From Corynespora cassiicola (lineage: Eukaryota; Ascomycota; Dothideomycetes; Pleosporales; Corynesporascaceae): DNA of 64,000 nt. Positions within the stretch are counted from its first letter, which is position 1; each line of letters starts with the position of its first letter. Shown in pieces: positions 21,983 to 32,342 of the stretch. The notes below the pieces were generated by a model that worked only from the letters and a program-made list of their open reading frames with translations, was not told the origin of the DNA and made no database searches. The stretch lies in NCBI GenBank assembly GCA_022059125.1, contig JAEUWY010000020.1, positions 310,001-374,000 on the forward strand, in the 5' to 3' direction. Position numbers and translations under genes: made by a program.

Positions 21983-23575
21983 TCATGACTTGTCCACCTC
22001 GACTCCCGCCACGGCCACCATGGTCTGCGCCACCTCCAGACTGTCCGCCTCGTCCTCTCGCTCCATCTCGCTCCTAGCCAAGTCGACCTTGGTCTCGACC
22101 GCCCCCTCGGGCCGCGCCACCACGTTCAAGTCGCTCTGCGTGCGGCTAGTGACCTCCTTGCCGGCCACGGTGAAGGTCACGTCGCACTCGAGCCGATAGC
22201 TCCGCCAGAAGTTGTACGTCCTGAAGCTGGGCACTAGCGTGTGCGGAAGTCGGAGCGTCACGATGCACGACTGCCTATTGAAGTTGCCCTGCCGGGGCTT
22301 GAAGGCGGCCCCGGGCGGCGAGCGCGACGTACGCAGCTCCGTCGCCTTGAACGTATGGGCCTTCATCTGTGCAGGCTTGTCGGGCGAGGACAGGTCCGGT
22401 GCCCGCAGCACGCGCACGCCCGTGTGGGAGCGTAGGCGGAACTTGAGGCACGTGACGGCAATGTCAGGCACGGGGAAGTTGTACAGCTTCCCCGGCGGTG
22501 GCGGGAGCACGTGGAGCGACAAGATCACCTTGACATCTGCTCCAGGCACAGAGAGCTTGGGCGTCGTCACCGTGTTGGAGAAGTAAAAGTTGGGCGCGGA
22601 GCTGCTGAAGGCGTCGCGCAGCTGTTCACAGAGAGACAGGCGGCGGTCCTTGGAGAGCTGTGCCGTCTGCACCGTCAGTGCTGCAGTGGCCGTGCTGGGC
22701 TGGCCCATCAGCTCTCGCACCTTGGAAAGCGGGAGGCGCCGGCTCGTGATTCGTATTGGCACCTGACAGCTTGCTTCGGGAACGAGCCTCCCAGTGGTGG
22801 GGTTGAGGCTCGAGCGGACGGCAATGATCTTGTATTCGATGTAGCCACGGCCGGAGCCTCGGGCGCTGAGGCTGATTGATGACCGCGGCACCATGGCCAT
22901 GGAAGGCGGCAGAGCATGGCCTGGCTGACACTCGAACGGATCGTGTCCAGGCCAGTCGTGCGTCCAGTACTTTTCAAAGTTGTAGTCTTTGGGAACATAA
23001 TCATCGAGCCGTTCGAGATCATCGGCCGTTGTGTCCGGGATGGTGACGGCGAAGCGAGGCACCATGCCATATTGATCGGGCTTGAGGTGTGTCACTTGGT
23101 ACAGAAGTGGAGACTGGTCGACGTACTCTGTATCGCAGAGGTCGCCGCGTAGGCACGTCTTCGCACGGCCTTCGAGTATGACGTGCACATGGGTTGGGTT
23201 CCGAGCAGATTGGTTCCAGCCGGAAATGTAGCCAGTCACCGTGTCCTGGGGCGCATAGAGCTTCGAGGGGTCATCGAGATGGAGCTGCAGATCCGTGGGA
23301 CTGAAGGAATCTCGCGGACGTGGGGGGAAGTGGATTGCAATGTCCTCCTTCTCAAAGTCCTTGTCGGTAGGGCTGGCATAGAGGGAGTCGTAGTCGTCGT
23401 CATCATCATCATCATCATCATCATGGCGGGACAGTCCGACTTGGATGTAGCCAAAGTCGGGGGCGCGAGAGGCGGGGCTACGCTGCATAGCCCCCCTCGA
23501 GTCTGGTGTGGGGAGGTTAGACAGAGGGCGGGGAAAAGTGGAGAGTAAACGTTGATCCCTTGTTGAGACGGCCAT
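21983..23575 (-). CDS. Arrestin-like (alpha-arrestin family) protein
   Basis: A single-exon 530-aa protein. The middle matches the fungal arrestin N-terminal-like fold: LQLHLDDPSKLYAPQDTVTGYI, where the family has a polarity and strand pattern before a conserved GYI/V, then VHVILEGRAKTCL. This is followed by a C-terminal half with beta-rich segments (CIVTLRLPHTLVPSFRTYNF and YRLECDVTFTVAG). Residues 52-61 are a run of ten Asp encoded by a GAT/ATC repeat. A disordered acidic tail follows residue about 490. Proteins of this type act as adaptors, often between membrane cargo and ubiquitin ligases; no PPxY motif was obvious, so that role is not assured. The first in-frame ATG was chosen; Met30 is an alternative start. 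Confidence 0.75.
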   Translation of the reverse strand: MAVSTRDQRLLSTFPRPLSNLPTPDSRGAMQRSPASRAPDFGYIQVGLSRHDDDDDDDDDDYDSLYASPTDKDFEKEDIAIHFPPRPRDSFSPTDLQLHLDDPSKLYAPQDTVTGYISGWNQSARNPTHVHVILEGRAKTCLRGDLCDTEYVDQSPLLYQVTHLKPDQYGMVPRFAVTIPDTTADDLERLDDYVPKDYNFEKYWTHDWPGHDPFECQPGHALPPSMAMVPRSSISLSARGSGRGYIEYKIIAVRSSLNPTTGRLVPEASCQVPIRITSRRLPLSKVRELMGQPSTATAALTVQTAQLSKDRRLSLCEQLRDAFSSSAPNFYFSNTVTTPKLSVPGADVKVILSLHVLPPPPGKLYNFPVPDIAVTCLKFRLRSHTGVRVLRAPDLSSPDKPAQMKAHTFKATELRTSRSPPGAAFKPRQGNFNRQSCIVTLRLPHTLVPSFRTYNFWRSYRLECDVTFTVAGKEVTSRTQSDLNVVARPEGAVETKVDLARSEMEREDEADSLEVAQTMVAVAGVEVDKS

Positions 23576-24075
23576 CTGATGTCGTCAGATACCGCGGTGG
23601 CTGGAGGGTCGTGTATGGAGACCAGTAGGGGAGCCAGTAGGGTGATGGATTTGCCGAGTTCAGCAGGGGAGTGTTACGATGGTCGTCTGAGAGATATTGT
23701 TGTTGCCGAGCAAGGCTACATTCACTGAAACGCCGAGGGGGCGGGTGCCAATGTGATGTTAATTTTCCAAGGCTAAGCTGCGTTGTACGGAACAAGAAGA
23801 AGAAGAAGACGAAGACGACAGTTGAAAGAGGAAATTGCAGAAGAGAGCACACAACAGGGCCGCGGCCGATACATGTACCCGGCCATGGCCCTCGGAATCG
23901 CAGGCGCATCGCATTGAGTTTCAAGGTGGTCCTTGTTTCGACAAATTGCCAATGGCCTATAACAAGGTGACAACGCATAACAAACCCATCCAAGCCAAAT
24001 CTTAACCCCCTTTTCAGGTTTTCACGGGCCAGTGCCGTGGACGTCAAAGACATGCCGCTGAACAATGCGCGGGTG
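23576..24075. other. Intergenic spacer between two minus-strand genes
   Basis: A 500 bp spacer that should carry the arrestin-like promoter and the 3' end of the DUF1275 gene. It contains an AAG/ACG-rich run near 23790-23822. No gene seen. Confidence 0.45.
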
Positions 24076-24993
24076 CTAGGCGTGGGAGTCCGCCTTCCAG
24101 AAGAGCCAGGCACCCACAGCGACAGCCTTTAGGGCAACGGCGGTCCACAGGGCGCCGGCCAAGCCCACAGGGCTATGGGCCCACAGGCCGCCGAACATGG
24201 CGCCAATCAGGAGCAGGATGGGAGCAGCGGTCCGCCGGTTCCGCTCGACGTTGGCGAGGGCCGTCAGGTTGGGGTCGGAGAATAAATCGCAGTAGTTGCT
24301 TGTCAAGACGACGCTGGTGAGGCCGCCATACTGGAGGACGCGCGAGGTGACGGCCTGGCCGCTCGACTGGAAGGCGACGGCGGCGAGGGGCACGAGGACC
24401 TGCCAGCGCAGGCCGTCGGAGGCGCGGGGCCAGAGGGTGACGATGAGGGCCGCGAGCACGATGAGCAGCAGCTGGAGCGAGTACGAGACGACCAGCACCC
24501 AGCGCCGTCTCGGGGACAGGTAGCGGTGGAAACGACTGAAGAAGAAGGAGCCGAGGCAGAAGAAGGAGATGGACGTCAGGGCCTTGACCCAGCGGATGCC
24601 GTCCGAGGGGGCCACGAGCCCCAGGCCCAGGTAGACTGTATTGCCTGGAGGGGGTTAGGGGCGGGCGCTGACTGGCTGTACCTGGGCACCTAGGCACCTA
24701 GGCACCTAGGCCAACGGGACCTAGGCCAACGGCAGGGCTTACTCACCCGTCTGCATGCTCACAAAGGAGCCCCAGATGGCCGTGGCGGAGCTGTCCAGCA
24801 GGCCCGTGATGATGTAGCAGAAGAGCAGGACGGCGTCGGCCCAGTCCTTGCTCACGTCGGCGGCCATGTACGCCTTGAGCTGCTGACTCCGCGCCCGACA
24901 GACGGCCGAGGGTTTGCCGGGGCGCGCGAGCAGCGGCGTGTGCTCGTCGGGCGGGATACTGCCGGCAACTGGGGGCGCATGGGAGCTGTCCAT
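24076..24993 (-). CDS. DUF1275 (YoaK-like) membrane protein
   Basis: Two exons (24993-24747 and 24644-24076) around a 102 bp intron (GTGAGT donor, CCAG acceptor) encode 271 aa. The N-terminus is cytosolic and Pro-rich with an EHTPLL segment. It is followed by the family's opening helix (ADAVLLFCYIITGLLDSSA), the conserved SMQTGNTVYLGLG segment exactly across the splice junction, and five or six further hydrophobic helices. NLTALANVERNRR (an acidic/Arg loop) matches the usual DUF1275 pattern. The biochemical function of the family is not established to my knowledge. The intron carries short direct repeats (GGCACCTA and CCTAGGCCAACGG). The gene is divergent from the oxalate decarboxylase gene. 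Confidence 0.85.
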
Positions 24994-25456
24994 GTTGGGG
25001 AGGGGGAGGGGGGGAGGCAGATGGTGCGTCGTGCAGGATCCAGACAGAGGGCGAGGCGTGCAATTGATGAAATACTTGCCGGTGGAGACGGATCACCGGC
25101 ATGGGGGACGGGGAGATCGCCAGGGACGCTGCGGCCGCGCGCCGGCAATCGCAGGATAGCCGTGGCACGCCAGCCGCGCAGGCTGCGGGGTCTGGAGCGC
25201 TGATGCCGTGAAGGTTTGGAGATGAGGTTTTGGGTGTTTATTCATCCCGGGGGCGTGTTTAGAGCGGGCGACGCTCAGCCAGTGGCCTGCCGCGGCCGTG
25301 ACGACATGCGGACGGGGGGGGGGGGCGGCCAGCAGCACGTCAAAAGGGCTGCGTGCGCGCCCTCGCCGTCCTGCCTCTCCAGCCCATTCCCATTGCCCGT
25401 TGCCCATTGCCCATTGTCCACTGCAGTCTGTTGCAGTCAATTGAAGCTCGGCCGCC
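24994..25456. promoter_or_regulatory. Divergent promoter of the DUF1275 and oxalate decarboxylase genes
   Basis: 463 bp between start codons, GC-rich, with a G run at 25314-25325 and repeated CCCATTGCC/CCATTGTCC motifs at about 25388-25420, just before the decarboxylase ATG. No clear TATA box. Shared regulation of a membrane protein and an acid-detoxifying secreted enzyme is plausible but not shown. Confidence 0.5.
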
Positions 25457-26866
25457 ATGCGTTTCTCTCCCCTCTTGGCCCTGGGCATCTGCAGCCGCGC
25501 CTGGGCTGCGCCCGTAGACCAGCAGCCGCTAGCCACGCCGGGCCGCCATACTGGCCCCCATGGCGACAGCGGCCCCAGCGGCCCCAGCGGCCCCAGTGGC
25601 CCCAGTGCCCCCCCCTACACGCCCGACCACCGCGATCCGTACGATGGCCGCATCGACTCGACCAAGGACAGGCTCCAGCCGCTGCCGTGGAGGAACGGCG
25701 ACGGCGCAGACATGCTGGGCCCGCGCAACAAGCCGCGCGAGAGGCAGAACCCCGACCTGGTGCGCCCGCCGTCGACCGACCACGGCAACATGCCCAACAT
25801 GCGCTGGAGCTTTGCCGACTCGCACATCCGCATCGAGGAGGGCGGCTGGACCCGCCAGACCACCATTCGCGAGCTCCCCACCAGCAAGGAGCTGGCCGGC
25901 GTCAACATGCGCCTGGACCAGGGCGTCATCCGCGAGCTCCACTGGCACAAGGAGGCCGAGTGGGCCTACGTGCTCGAGGGCGAGGTCCGCATCACCGCCC
26001 TGGACGTCGAGGGCGGCTCCTTTGTCGACGACCTCAAGAAGGGCGACCTGTGGTACTTCCCCTCCGGCCACCCCCACTCCCTCCAGGGCCTGAGCCCCAA
26101 CGGCACCGAGTTCTTGCTCATCTTCGACGACGGCAACTTCTCCGAGGACTCGACCTTTCTGCTGACCGACTGGGTCGCCCGCACCCCCAAGGAGGTTCTT
26201 GCCGAGAACTTCCGCGTCGCCCCCGACGTCTTCAGGGCCATCCCGGACAAGGAGAAGTACATCTTCCAGGGCTCCAACCCAGACTCCATCGACAAGGAGA
26301 TCCCCAAGAGCAAGGGCTACAAGAAGTCGAAGCTCCAATTTACCCACAAGATGCTCGACCAGGAGCCGCTCAACACCACCGGCGGCCAGGTTCGCATCAC
26401 CGACTCCACCGTCTTCCCCATCTCCAAGACGGTCGCTGCAGCCCATCTCGACATCCACCCCGGAGCCTTGAGGGAGATGCACTGGCACCCCAATGCCGAC
26501 GAGTGGTCCTTCTTCATCAAGGGCCGCGCCCGCGTCACCATCTTTGCCGCAGAGGGCACCGCCAGGACCTTTGACTACCAGGCTGGCGACGTCGGCATCG
26601 TCCCCAAGAACATGGGCCACTTCATCGAGAACCTGAGCGATGACGAGCCGCTCGAGGTCCTGGAAATCTTCCGCGCCCCAAAGTTCGAGGACTTTTCTCT
26701 CTTCCAATGGCTGGGCGAGACCCCGAGGCGCATGGTCAAGGAGCACCTGTTCGCCAACGACCCGGAGTCTGGCAAGAAGTTCGAGGAGGCCGTCTGGGAT
26801 GCCGAGAAGGATCCTCTCAAGGAGAGAGTCGACTTGGACATTGAGGAGGAGAAGGCCGAGTTGTGA
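25457..26866 (+). CDS. Secreted bicupin oxalate decarboxylase
   Basis: Single-exon, 469 aa. It converts oxalate to formate and CO2 using Mn. An 18-residue signal peptide (MRFSPLLALGICSRAWAA) precedes a Gly-Pro-Ser repeat linker (about 39-50). Cupin 1 has HWHKEAE with His162, His164, Glu168 and His207 as metal ligands; cupin 2 has HWHPNADE with His341, His343, Glu348 and His387. The lid between them reads FSEDST; Glu230 is in the position of the lid Glu that distinguishes decarboxylases from oxalate oxidases, supporting decarboxylase over oxidase. Length and two-cupin layout match fungal OxdC. Likely roles are acid or pH control and disposal of self- or host-made oxalate. A long antisense frame over this gene is a GC-codon artefact. 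Confidence 0.93.
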   Translation: MRFSPLLALGICSRAWAAPVDQQPLATPGRHTGPHGDSGPSGPSGPSGPSAPPYTPDHRDPYDGRIDSTKDRLQPLPWRNGDGADMLGPRNKPRERQNPDLVRPPSTDHGNMPNMRWSFADSHIRIEEGGWTRQTTIRELPTSKELAGVNMRLDQGVIRELHWHKEAEWAYVLEGEVRITALDVEGGSFVDDLKKGDLWYFPSGHPHSLQGLSPNGTEFLLIFDDGNFSEDSTFLLTDWVARTPKEVLAENFRVAPDVFRAIPDKEKYIFQGSNPDSIDKEIPKSKGYKKSKLQFTHKMLDQEPLNTTGGQVRITDSTVFPISKTVAAAHLDIHPGALREMHWHPNADEWSFFIKGRARVTIFAAEGTARTFDYQAGDVGIVPKNMGHFIENLSDDEPLEVLEIFRAPKFEDFSLFQWLGETPRRMVKEHLFANDPESGKKFEEAVWDAEKDPLKERVDLDIEEEKAEL

Positions 26867-27599
26867 AGGGTTGCCTCCACCGACGTTGGCGTTTCTTGTG
26901 AATTTGTAGTAATATCCAGGGTGCACGTGCCACTCATCCACCTCCTCGTATACATCATCTCTAGTCTGCGTCAGTTTTGGTCCACAATATATTCCACCTT
27001 TTCTCTCTCCCAAAAGCTCACCCCAAAAAGACATTCCATCATAAGACACAATCGTTTGTGAAGCATATGACGTTAGCTGCACGAAACATTGGCGCTGTCA
27101 GCATGGCTGCGGGGTAGCTTCTTCATGGCAGTCCCCCCCCCCTCCTCCTCAACATCCAACACCCATCATCTCATTGACGGGCAGCACGATCTAGCTCGCT
27201 TAAGAACACATGTCACTTCCTGCTCGTTTATCGGATGTTTGATTCCATACATGGCAAGTTTATCGCAACTTTTGAAGAAATGGAGGGAAATCTTGCCTGT
27301 GGATCGGAGAGCAATGCATCCTATTATGTTCTCCAGGCAACACTTGGCCATGCCAGCGCAAAAGCCAAACCCAGACTGGGGTACGAGAACGAGTGGTCGT
27401 AATTGGATGCCTTTCTTACTCCGCCTGGGTCTACATATGCCATGCAGTGGCTCACCGGAATTTGGCCCAATGACACCCTTGCATCTTCAGCCCTCCTAGT
27501 TTCTCGCAAATCTGTATTCATCGGCGAGAATGGAACGAGATGATCAGAAATGTTATACACAAAGACTTCAGCCGCTCTGAGACACAAGTGTGATTTCCT
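26867..27599. other. Intergenic region downstream of oxalate decarboxylase
   Basis: 733 bp containing the decarboxylase 3' end and the promoter of the gene at 27600. A 136-codon plus frame (27089-27499) has no recognisable feature and I treat it as chance. Confidence 0.45.
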
Positions 27600-29644
27600 G
27601 TGGTGATTCAGTTTCTCGCTGTGACTATGCCAAAACCCAGCCTTGCAAGTCCAGCCTATCTAGTTCAGCCTTTCCAAGAGAGCCTTGTAGGGATGCCGCC
27701 CACTCTCGGGGCAGAAAAGCGCCAATATACCTGGTACTGCTGCAGCTGCTCAGATGGACCTCTCTCGACCAGCAATCATGCCGCCTGCGTAATATGCAGG
27801 GAACAACACGAGCTGTGTAACCAGTGCGTCATCGAAGCTACTCCGAACCTAGCGCAGATATCGGAAGCTCAGCCTCTCACGGTCGAAAAAGTCCGTCGTT
27901 CGGATCTGTTGGAATCACGTGAAATCCACGAGACAGTTCCAGTTTTCCTATCAGAGGTTACTCAGAATGATGAACGCTACCACAAAAGTAGCTCTGCAGT
28001 GGTCACTCAGAAACACACTACAGTTCCTCTTTCATCCTTGAGTATTGACGAGACTGACGACTCGGACTCGGACTCGGGTTCGGATTGTGATAGCGATTTC
28101 GGCTCACTCATTTCCTACGACAGCAAAGACGATTCCGAGAGCGGGGATTGGCGCCACGGTCCAAGGGAGGCAGTACATCCTGAAATAAATACCGAGGGAG
28201 ACTACAGGGCCCCGCGGCCGTGCGACAGCACTGATCCGGATCAAACCAGGGTCCGAGGCTTTCCTAGTCAACATGTCAGCCATGCACCTGTATCACACTC
28301 ATCAACACGCGGGAACAGAGATACAACAGTTGTCCGCCTTGAGAACAAATTCCGGCAAAACTCTAGGAGCCAAACACGGGGAAGGAGCAAACGCAAGAGG
28401 CAAGACTCGGACGAAGAGGAAAATGAAGGCCAGCAAAGTTCATCACATTCGCTGAAGCGACAATCCGAGCCCGGCGCCAGGTGGCTTTGCCCTTACTACA
28501 AGGACAACCCATTTCGACACGTTGCTTGTGAAGACAGCGAGTTTAGGGACCTATCCAGGGTGAGGTTAGTCAGAGCATCACGTTCTTCTTCCTTGGGCAT
28601 GCACTCACCGAATGGCACAGGGAGCACTTGAAACGGGTGCATACCATTGACGCGTGTGGATATTGCCCTTCGCCCCGGACGCAAGCTTGCCCGGTAGAAG
28701 GGGTAACGTTTCTTATGCTGAACCAAATCAAGGGCCGAACAGGCCCGCAAAGGTCCAGCAAGACAAAACAATGGGACATATTGTGTGAGGTGCTATTTGG
28801 GCGCTCTGGCATCAACCCTCGTACGTCAGTAAAACCATGAGGCCTCGAACCATACTCACAATACCAAGGTCGTGAACCCAATGACCATGTCCGCAGTATC
28901 GATGACGGGCTGCGTCATGATACCCGATCTCTTCTACAGGCAGAGTTCAAACACGGACTCCCCGATGACATGAGGAAGAAGAGAAGGGACATGTACTGGA
29001 AAAGCTCCTATCGCCTGGACAGCATCTTCTTCGGAAGTTTTCCCGGCGAAGTGAGTAGGTGGCCAGAGCCTGCGCTGACCACCAATACGACCACAGCTCC
29101 CTCTTCTCCGAGCCAGGGGGTTTTCCACTCGACCACGGCTGATCCAAAGCCCAGTGGCGGCGGAATCTCCACCTGGACAGACGAATCCATGGATCCGTGG
29201 GCATCCACCAACATTGATGTTGCTGGTTTGAACGAAGGCACCGACAACATGGACATGAATTTTCCTGGTTCGACGGCTTTCAACCCGGGGCTTGCATTCC
29301 AGCCAGACAGCTTCGGCTCGGTGGATTGTGGCCCATACAGCCTCACGCCCAGCATGACGGGCAATGGCTATTCTCTTGGTGAATTGCAGACGTCCTTTGA
29401 GGACTTCAGCGGCGCAGAAATGGCCGGGCAGTCTTCAGCGCATCATGGCACATGGGAAGAAGAGCAGAAACGGCTGGAAGGGGCGGCAGACGGAGAATGG
29501 GCCCGTGACCATGCAAGACAGGATTCAAACCACGGCCACTTTTCGGACCCACTGGGAGAGCCATGTTTGAGTGTGCCATCTCAGATGTACGGCTTCGAGC
29601 AGATGCTGTGGGATGGATCAAGATACGGTGATGTGGGTTTTTGA
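27600..29644 (+). CDS. Fungal C2H2-type zinc-finger-like nuclear protein
   Basis: Three exons (27600-28564, 28621-28820, 28869-29644) give about 646 aa. The junctions restore RVREHLKRVH across intron 1; the third exon's acceptor is the least certain. The N-terminus has WYCCSCSDGPLS with further Cys pairs (CVIC, LCNQCV), a small Cys cluster also seen in this fungal family. An acidic DSDSDSGSDCDSD tract and an Arg/Lys-rich segment (RGRSKRKRQDSDEEE) lie in the middle. The conserved block is CPYYKDNPFRH, then a Cys, then RVREHLKRVH, the degenerate C2H2 unit of many ascomycete proteins, followed by a region with KQWDILCEVLFG. The last third is low-complexity and possibly activating. The target is unknown; nuclear regulation is inferred. 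ATGs at 27627 and 27693 are alternative starts. Confidence 0.75.
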
Positions 29645-31351
29645 GGGCATGTAGATGTTTCCCCACGACGAGGTGGATGAAGGCAGTTTGGGGGCGGTTT
29701 TACAGCGGCTGCTGTGAGCATGGGCCCAGGCTCGCTGCACAGAGGCGGAGAAGCGGGACTGAGCAGCATCGCAGGAGACGCACGCGGCGGGGCGACCAAG
29801 GACAGCAGAAGGGCGGGAGGAGAGGACGGCGGCCAGGCCATGCCACGACTGTGTGAGGAAGCGGAGTGCGGCACGGGACGTGTGCTGGCAGTCTTGTCTT
29901 GGATGCCATGGAGTCTGTCGGCCGTCGCGCCACCGTCGCAATGGCTCTGGCTGGGGGGTGGAGGAGAGGAGTGGCAGCAGGGGTGGAGGTGCCCAGGTGG
30001 AGGTGCCCAGGTGGCAGCCGCCGCCCCGTCCGCCCGCCTTAACCCGCTTAAGTAACCCAAGGTTCGGCTCCCCTCGAAAATCTCCGGAGCCGACTCGACG
30101 CTCCACCGCCGTCTGCCGCGCCCTGCTGCGACCCGCTGCGACCCGCTGCGACCTGCAGTGCCTCTTCCAATGCATGCCACGCCATTGGACTCCTCCCACG
30201 TTGATGTCGATGCCGCAGGCTGCCCGTCTCGATAGCGCCACGCCGTTTGGTCCCTGAGTTTCGAGTCCAAGGAGAAAAGCAAACACGGTCTTCTATTTTT
30301 GACGTCGTCAAGCGACTTGGAGGCGGTCCCAAGATATTGGACGCCGCCCGCATCTTGTGGCCCAATGCCCGCGCAGCCAAAGTAAGCCTGTCTGTGTGTG
30401 GCCCGCATGTTGCGAGCTCAGCCCTACTGCGCCGACGCCCATGGCCGCCTGGACTGCAGTGCCCCCGGACCGGGACCAGGGAGCCGTCTCCTCGGCTGCC
30501 TCCCTCCTTGATTGGCGCTTCCACCTCCCACGAAAAGCTTCTCTGCGCCTCCGCTGCGTAGATTGATGAGGAGCCTCCGTGGGGCCGTGGCGATCGTCGC
30601 TGTGGAGCCACCCCTCTCCCACCATCGTCCACCATCGTCCACCATCGCGAACTGATACCGGCGGGCCCCCCCTCGACCACCAAGAGCTCCCCTTTCCCCT
30701 GTTTGACCACCGCCTAGGCCAATTCCAAGGCCACTCTCCAGGCGTGCTGCTGCCCGCTTCTGGACGCAGGTGAGATGTTGCTGAGTAGAGCTCCGCCGAG
30801 CCCCATGTGGCAGCCAGTCTCGCTTCCATGGCCCCCGTGGACCGCAACACGCCCGCGGGAGCGCCTCACGCAGCTAGCTGCTGGCTCTGCAGCTGCAATA
30901 TTCTTGCTTGTACACAGCCTGCCGCATCCGGCGAGTGCAGCTTTGCTGTGCACCGCGCTGGGGGTGCGATCAGCAGGCATGGCTTCCTGTCATCCCCCTA
31001 GCACATGCAGCCATGACAACAGCCCGACGCATCTTGGCCCGCCATGGCCACTTTGTAGTGTGCTCGGGCCAATCTCTTCACTATGCCTGCACCATGACAG
31101 TTGCCAGTCATGGCCATCTCAGCATCGCTAGCTTGTCCAGGTGCTCCTCAGATCTCTGCCCCGTGGCCTCGGACCACCCGGCGGATGGCTATTTTTGTTT
31201 GCCATCTGCTCTCTCGACCGGCTGTATAAAGACCATGCCCATCTCCCGGCACCAGATGACCAGCAAGACGTTCACTTCGATCCATCCCAGCCCGCCGCCT
31301 CGGTAATAGTAGGACAGTCCTTCTCTCTTCCACATCATTACACGCTGCATA
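29645..31351. other. Intergenic region with short tandem repeats upstream of the peroxidase
   Basis: 1.7 kb, GC-rich, with overlapping open frames on both strands that have no domain and low-complexity translations. Short repeats: GGTGGAGGTGCCCAG-like units (about 29980-30012), CGACCCGCTG units (about 30127-30155) and CACCATCGTC units (about 30620-30646). A TATAAA lies at 31225-31230, 122 bp before the peroxidase ATG, and probably sets its start site. Confidence 0.5.
31225..31230 (+). promoter_or_regulatory. TATA box of the class II peroxidase gene
   Basis: TATAAA in a C/G context, 122 bp upstream of the start codon, consistent with an inducible secreted enzyme. The start site near 31255-31260 is inferred. 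Confidence 0.55.
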
Positions 31352-32342
31352 ATGTATATTTCCAACCTCTTCGTCTCCCTCCTTGCTGCCTCCAGCACCG
31401 CGACCGCTCTCCAATTCTCCCATGTCTCCGAGGCTGCCTCGGACGCAAAGCGTGGCCTGCACGATGCACTCAAGAACCTGTTCGGCCGTCAGGGGACATG
31501 CCCACCCGTGTGGAAGGAGATATCCACCACCCTGACAGCTCAGTTCCTGGCCGATGGCCAGTGCACGGATGCTGCTCGTGCCGCAATCCGAGCTGCCTTC
31601 CACGACTGCTTCAACGGGGCCTGCGATGGATCTCTGATCCTTGCCAACGAATGCTCCAACTCCGAGAACAGAGGTCTCGAGCGTCTCTGTGGAAACTTGG
31701 CTACTGTTGCCAATGATAACAAAGTTGGAGTTGCCGATCTAATCCAGTTCGCTGCCGGTATGTTCGCTTTTGCCGCGCCCTGCATGTGCACATCATTAAC
31801 CTTATTCAGCCCACGCTATCAAGACCTGCCCTGGCGGTCCCACCGTGCCTGTCAAGGTCGGCCGCAAGGACTCGAGCACCGCCAACCCCACCGGCATCCT
31901 GCCCAGCGGCAATGCAGACGGCGGAGACCTTGTCAAGCTATTCGCATCCAAGGGCTTCTCGCCCGTCGACCTTGCTGCTCTCATCGGGGCACACACTGCT
32001 GCCAAGCAGTTTACCACCGACCCTTCCCGTGCTGGGGCATCCATGGACTCTACCCCTGGCCAGTGGGACAACAAGTACTACTCTGAGACCATCAGCGGCA
32101 AGGCACCCTTCACCCTTCAATCCGACAAGAATATCGCCAGCAACTTGCTCACTGCCGCTCCCTTCAAGTCCTTTGCCGCCAGCCAGGGTCTGTGGGCGGC
32201 TGCCTTTGTGCCCGCCATGACCAAGATGAGCATGATGGGCGTCGACTCCAAAGGTCTTGTTGACTGCACCTCTGCTCTCCCCGGAGGCAGCCGCAAGCGT
32301 GATGTCAAGAGCTCGCCTCTTTTCGACCGTTTGGGCTGGTAA
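31352..32342 (+). CDS. Secreted class II (ligninolytic-type) heme peroxidase, ascomycete form
   Basis: Two exons (31352-31757 and 31810-32342; 52 bp intron) encode 312 aa. A signal peptide (cleavage near residue 19) is followed by a short propeptide ending at a dibasic KR (33-34). The heme peroxidase core has distal Arg80 and His84 in AAIRAAFHDCF, CDGSL after it, the substrate-channel segment VGRKDSS, and proximal His197 in LAALIGAHTAAKQF. The residue four before distal Arg is Ala, where manganese peroxidases carry Glu, so a classical Mn(II) site is not supported. An oxidase for phenols or dyes (generic peroxidase type) is more likely. It ends in a dibasic-containing tail (RKRDVKSS). Role in lignin or host-phenol oxidation is inferred. 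Confidence 0.9.

Noticed and set aside
25529..27082. 517-codon minus-strand frame opposite oxalate decarboxylase
   Set aside because: It is the exact antisense of a well-supported bicupin gene with strong third-position GC, which suppresses stops on the opposite strand. Its translation is low-complexity and without a domain.
27089..27499. 136-codon plus-strand frame downstream of oxalate decarboxylase
   Set aside because: Composition and translation look random; it most likely overlaps the decarboxylase 3' region and the next promoter.
29581..30850. Several 180-275 codon minus-strand frames between the C2H2 gene and the peroxidase
   Set aside because: They overlap each other in different frames, include the 3' end of the C2H2 gene, and have no recognisable motif or splice support.
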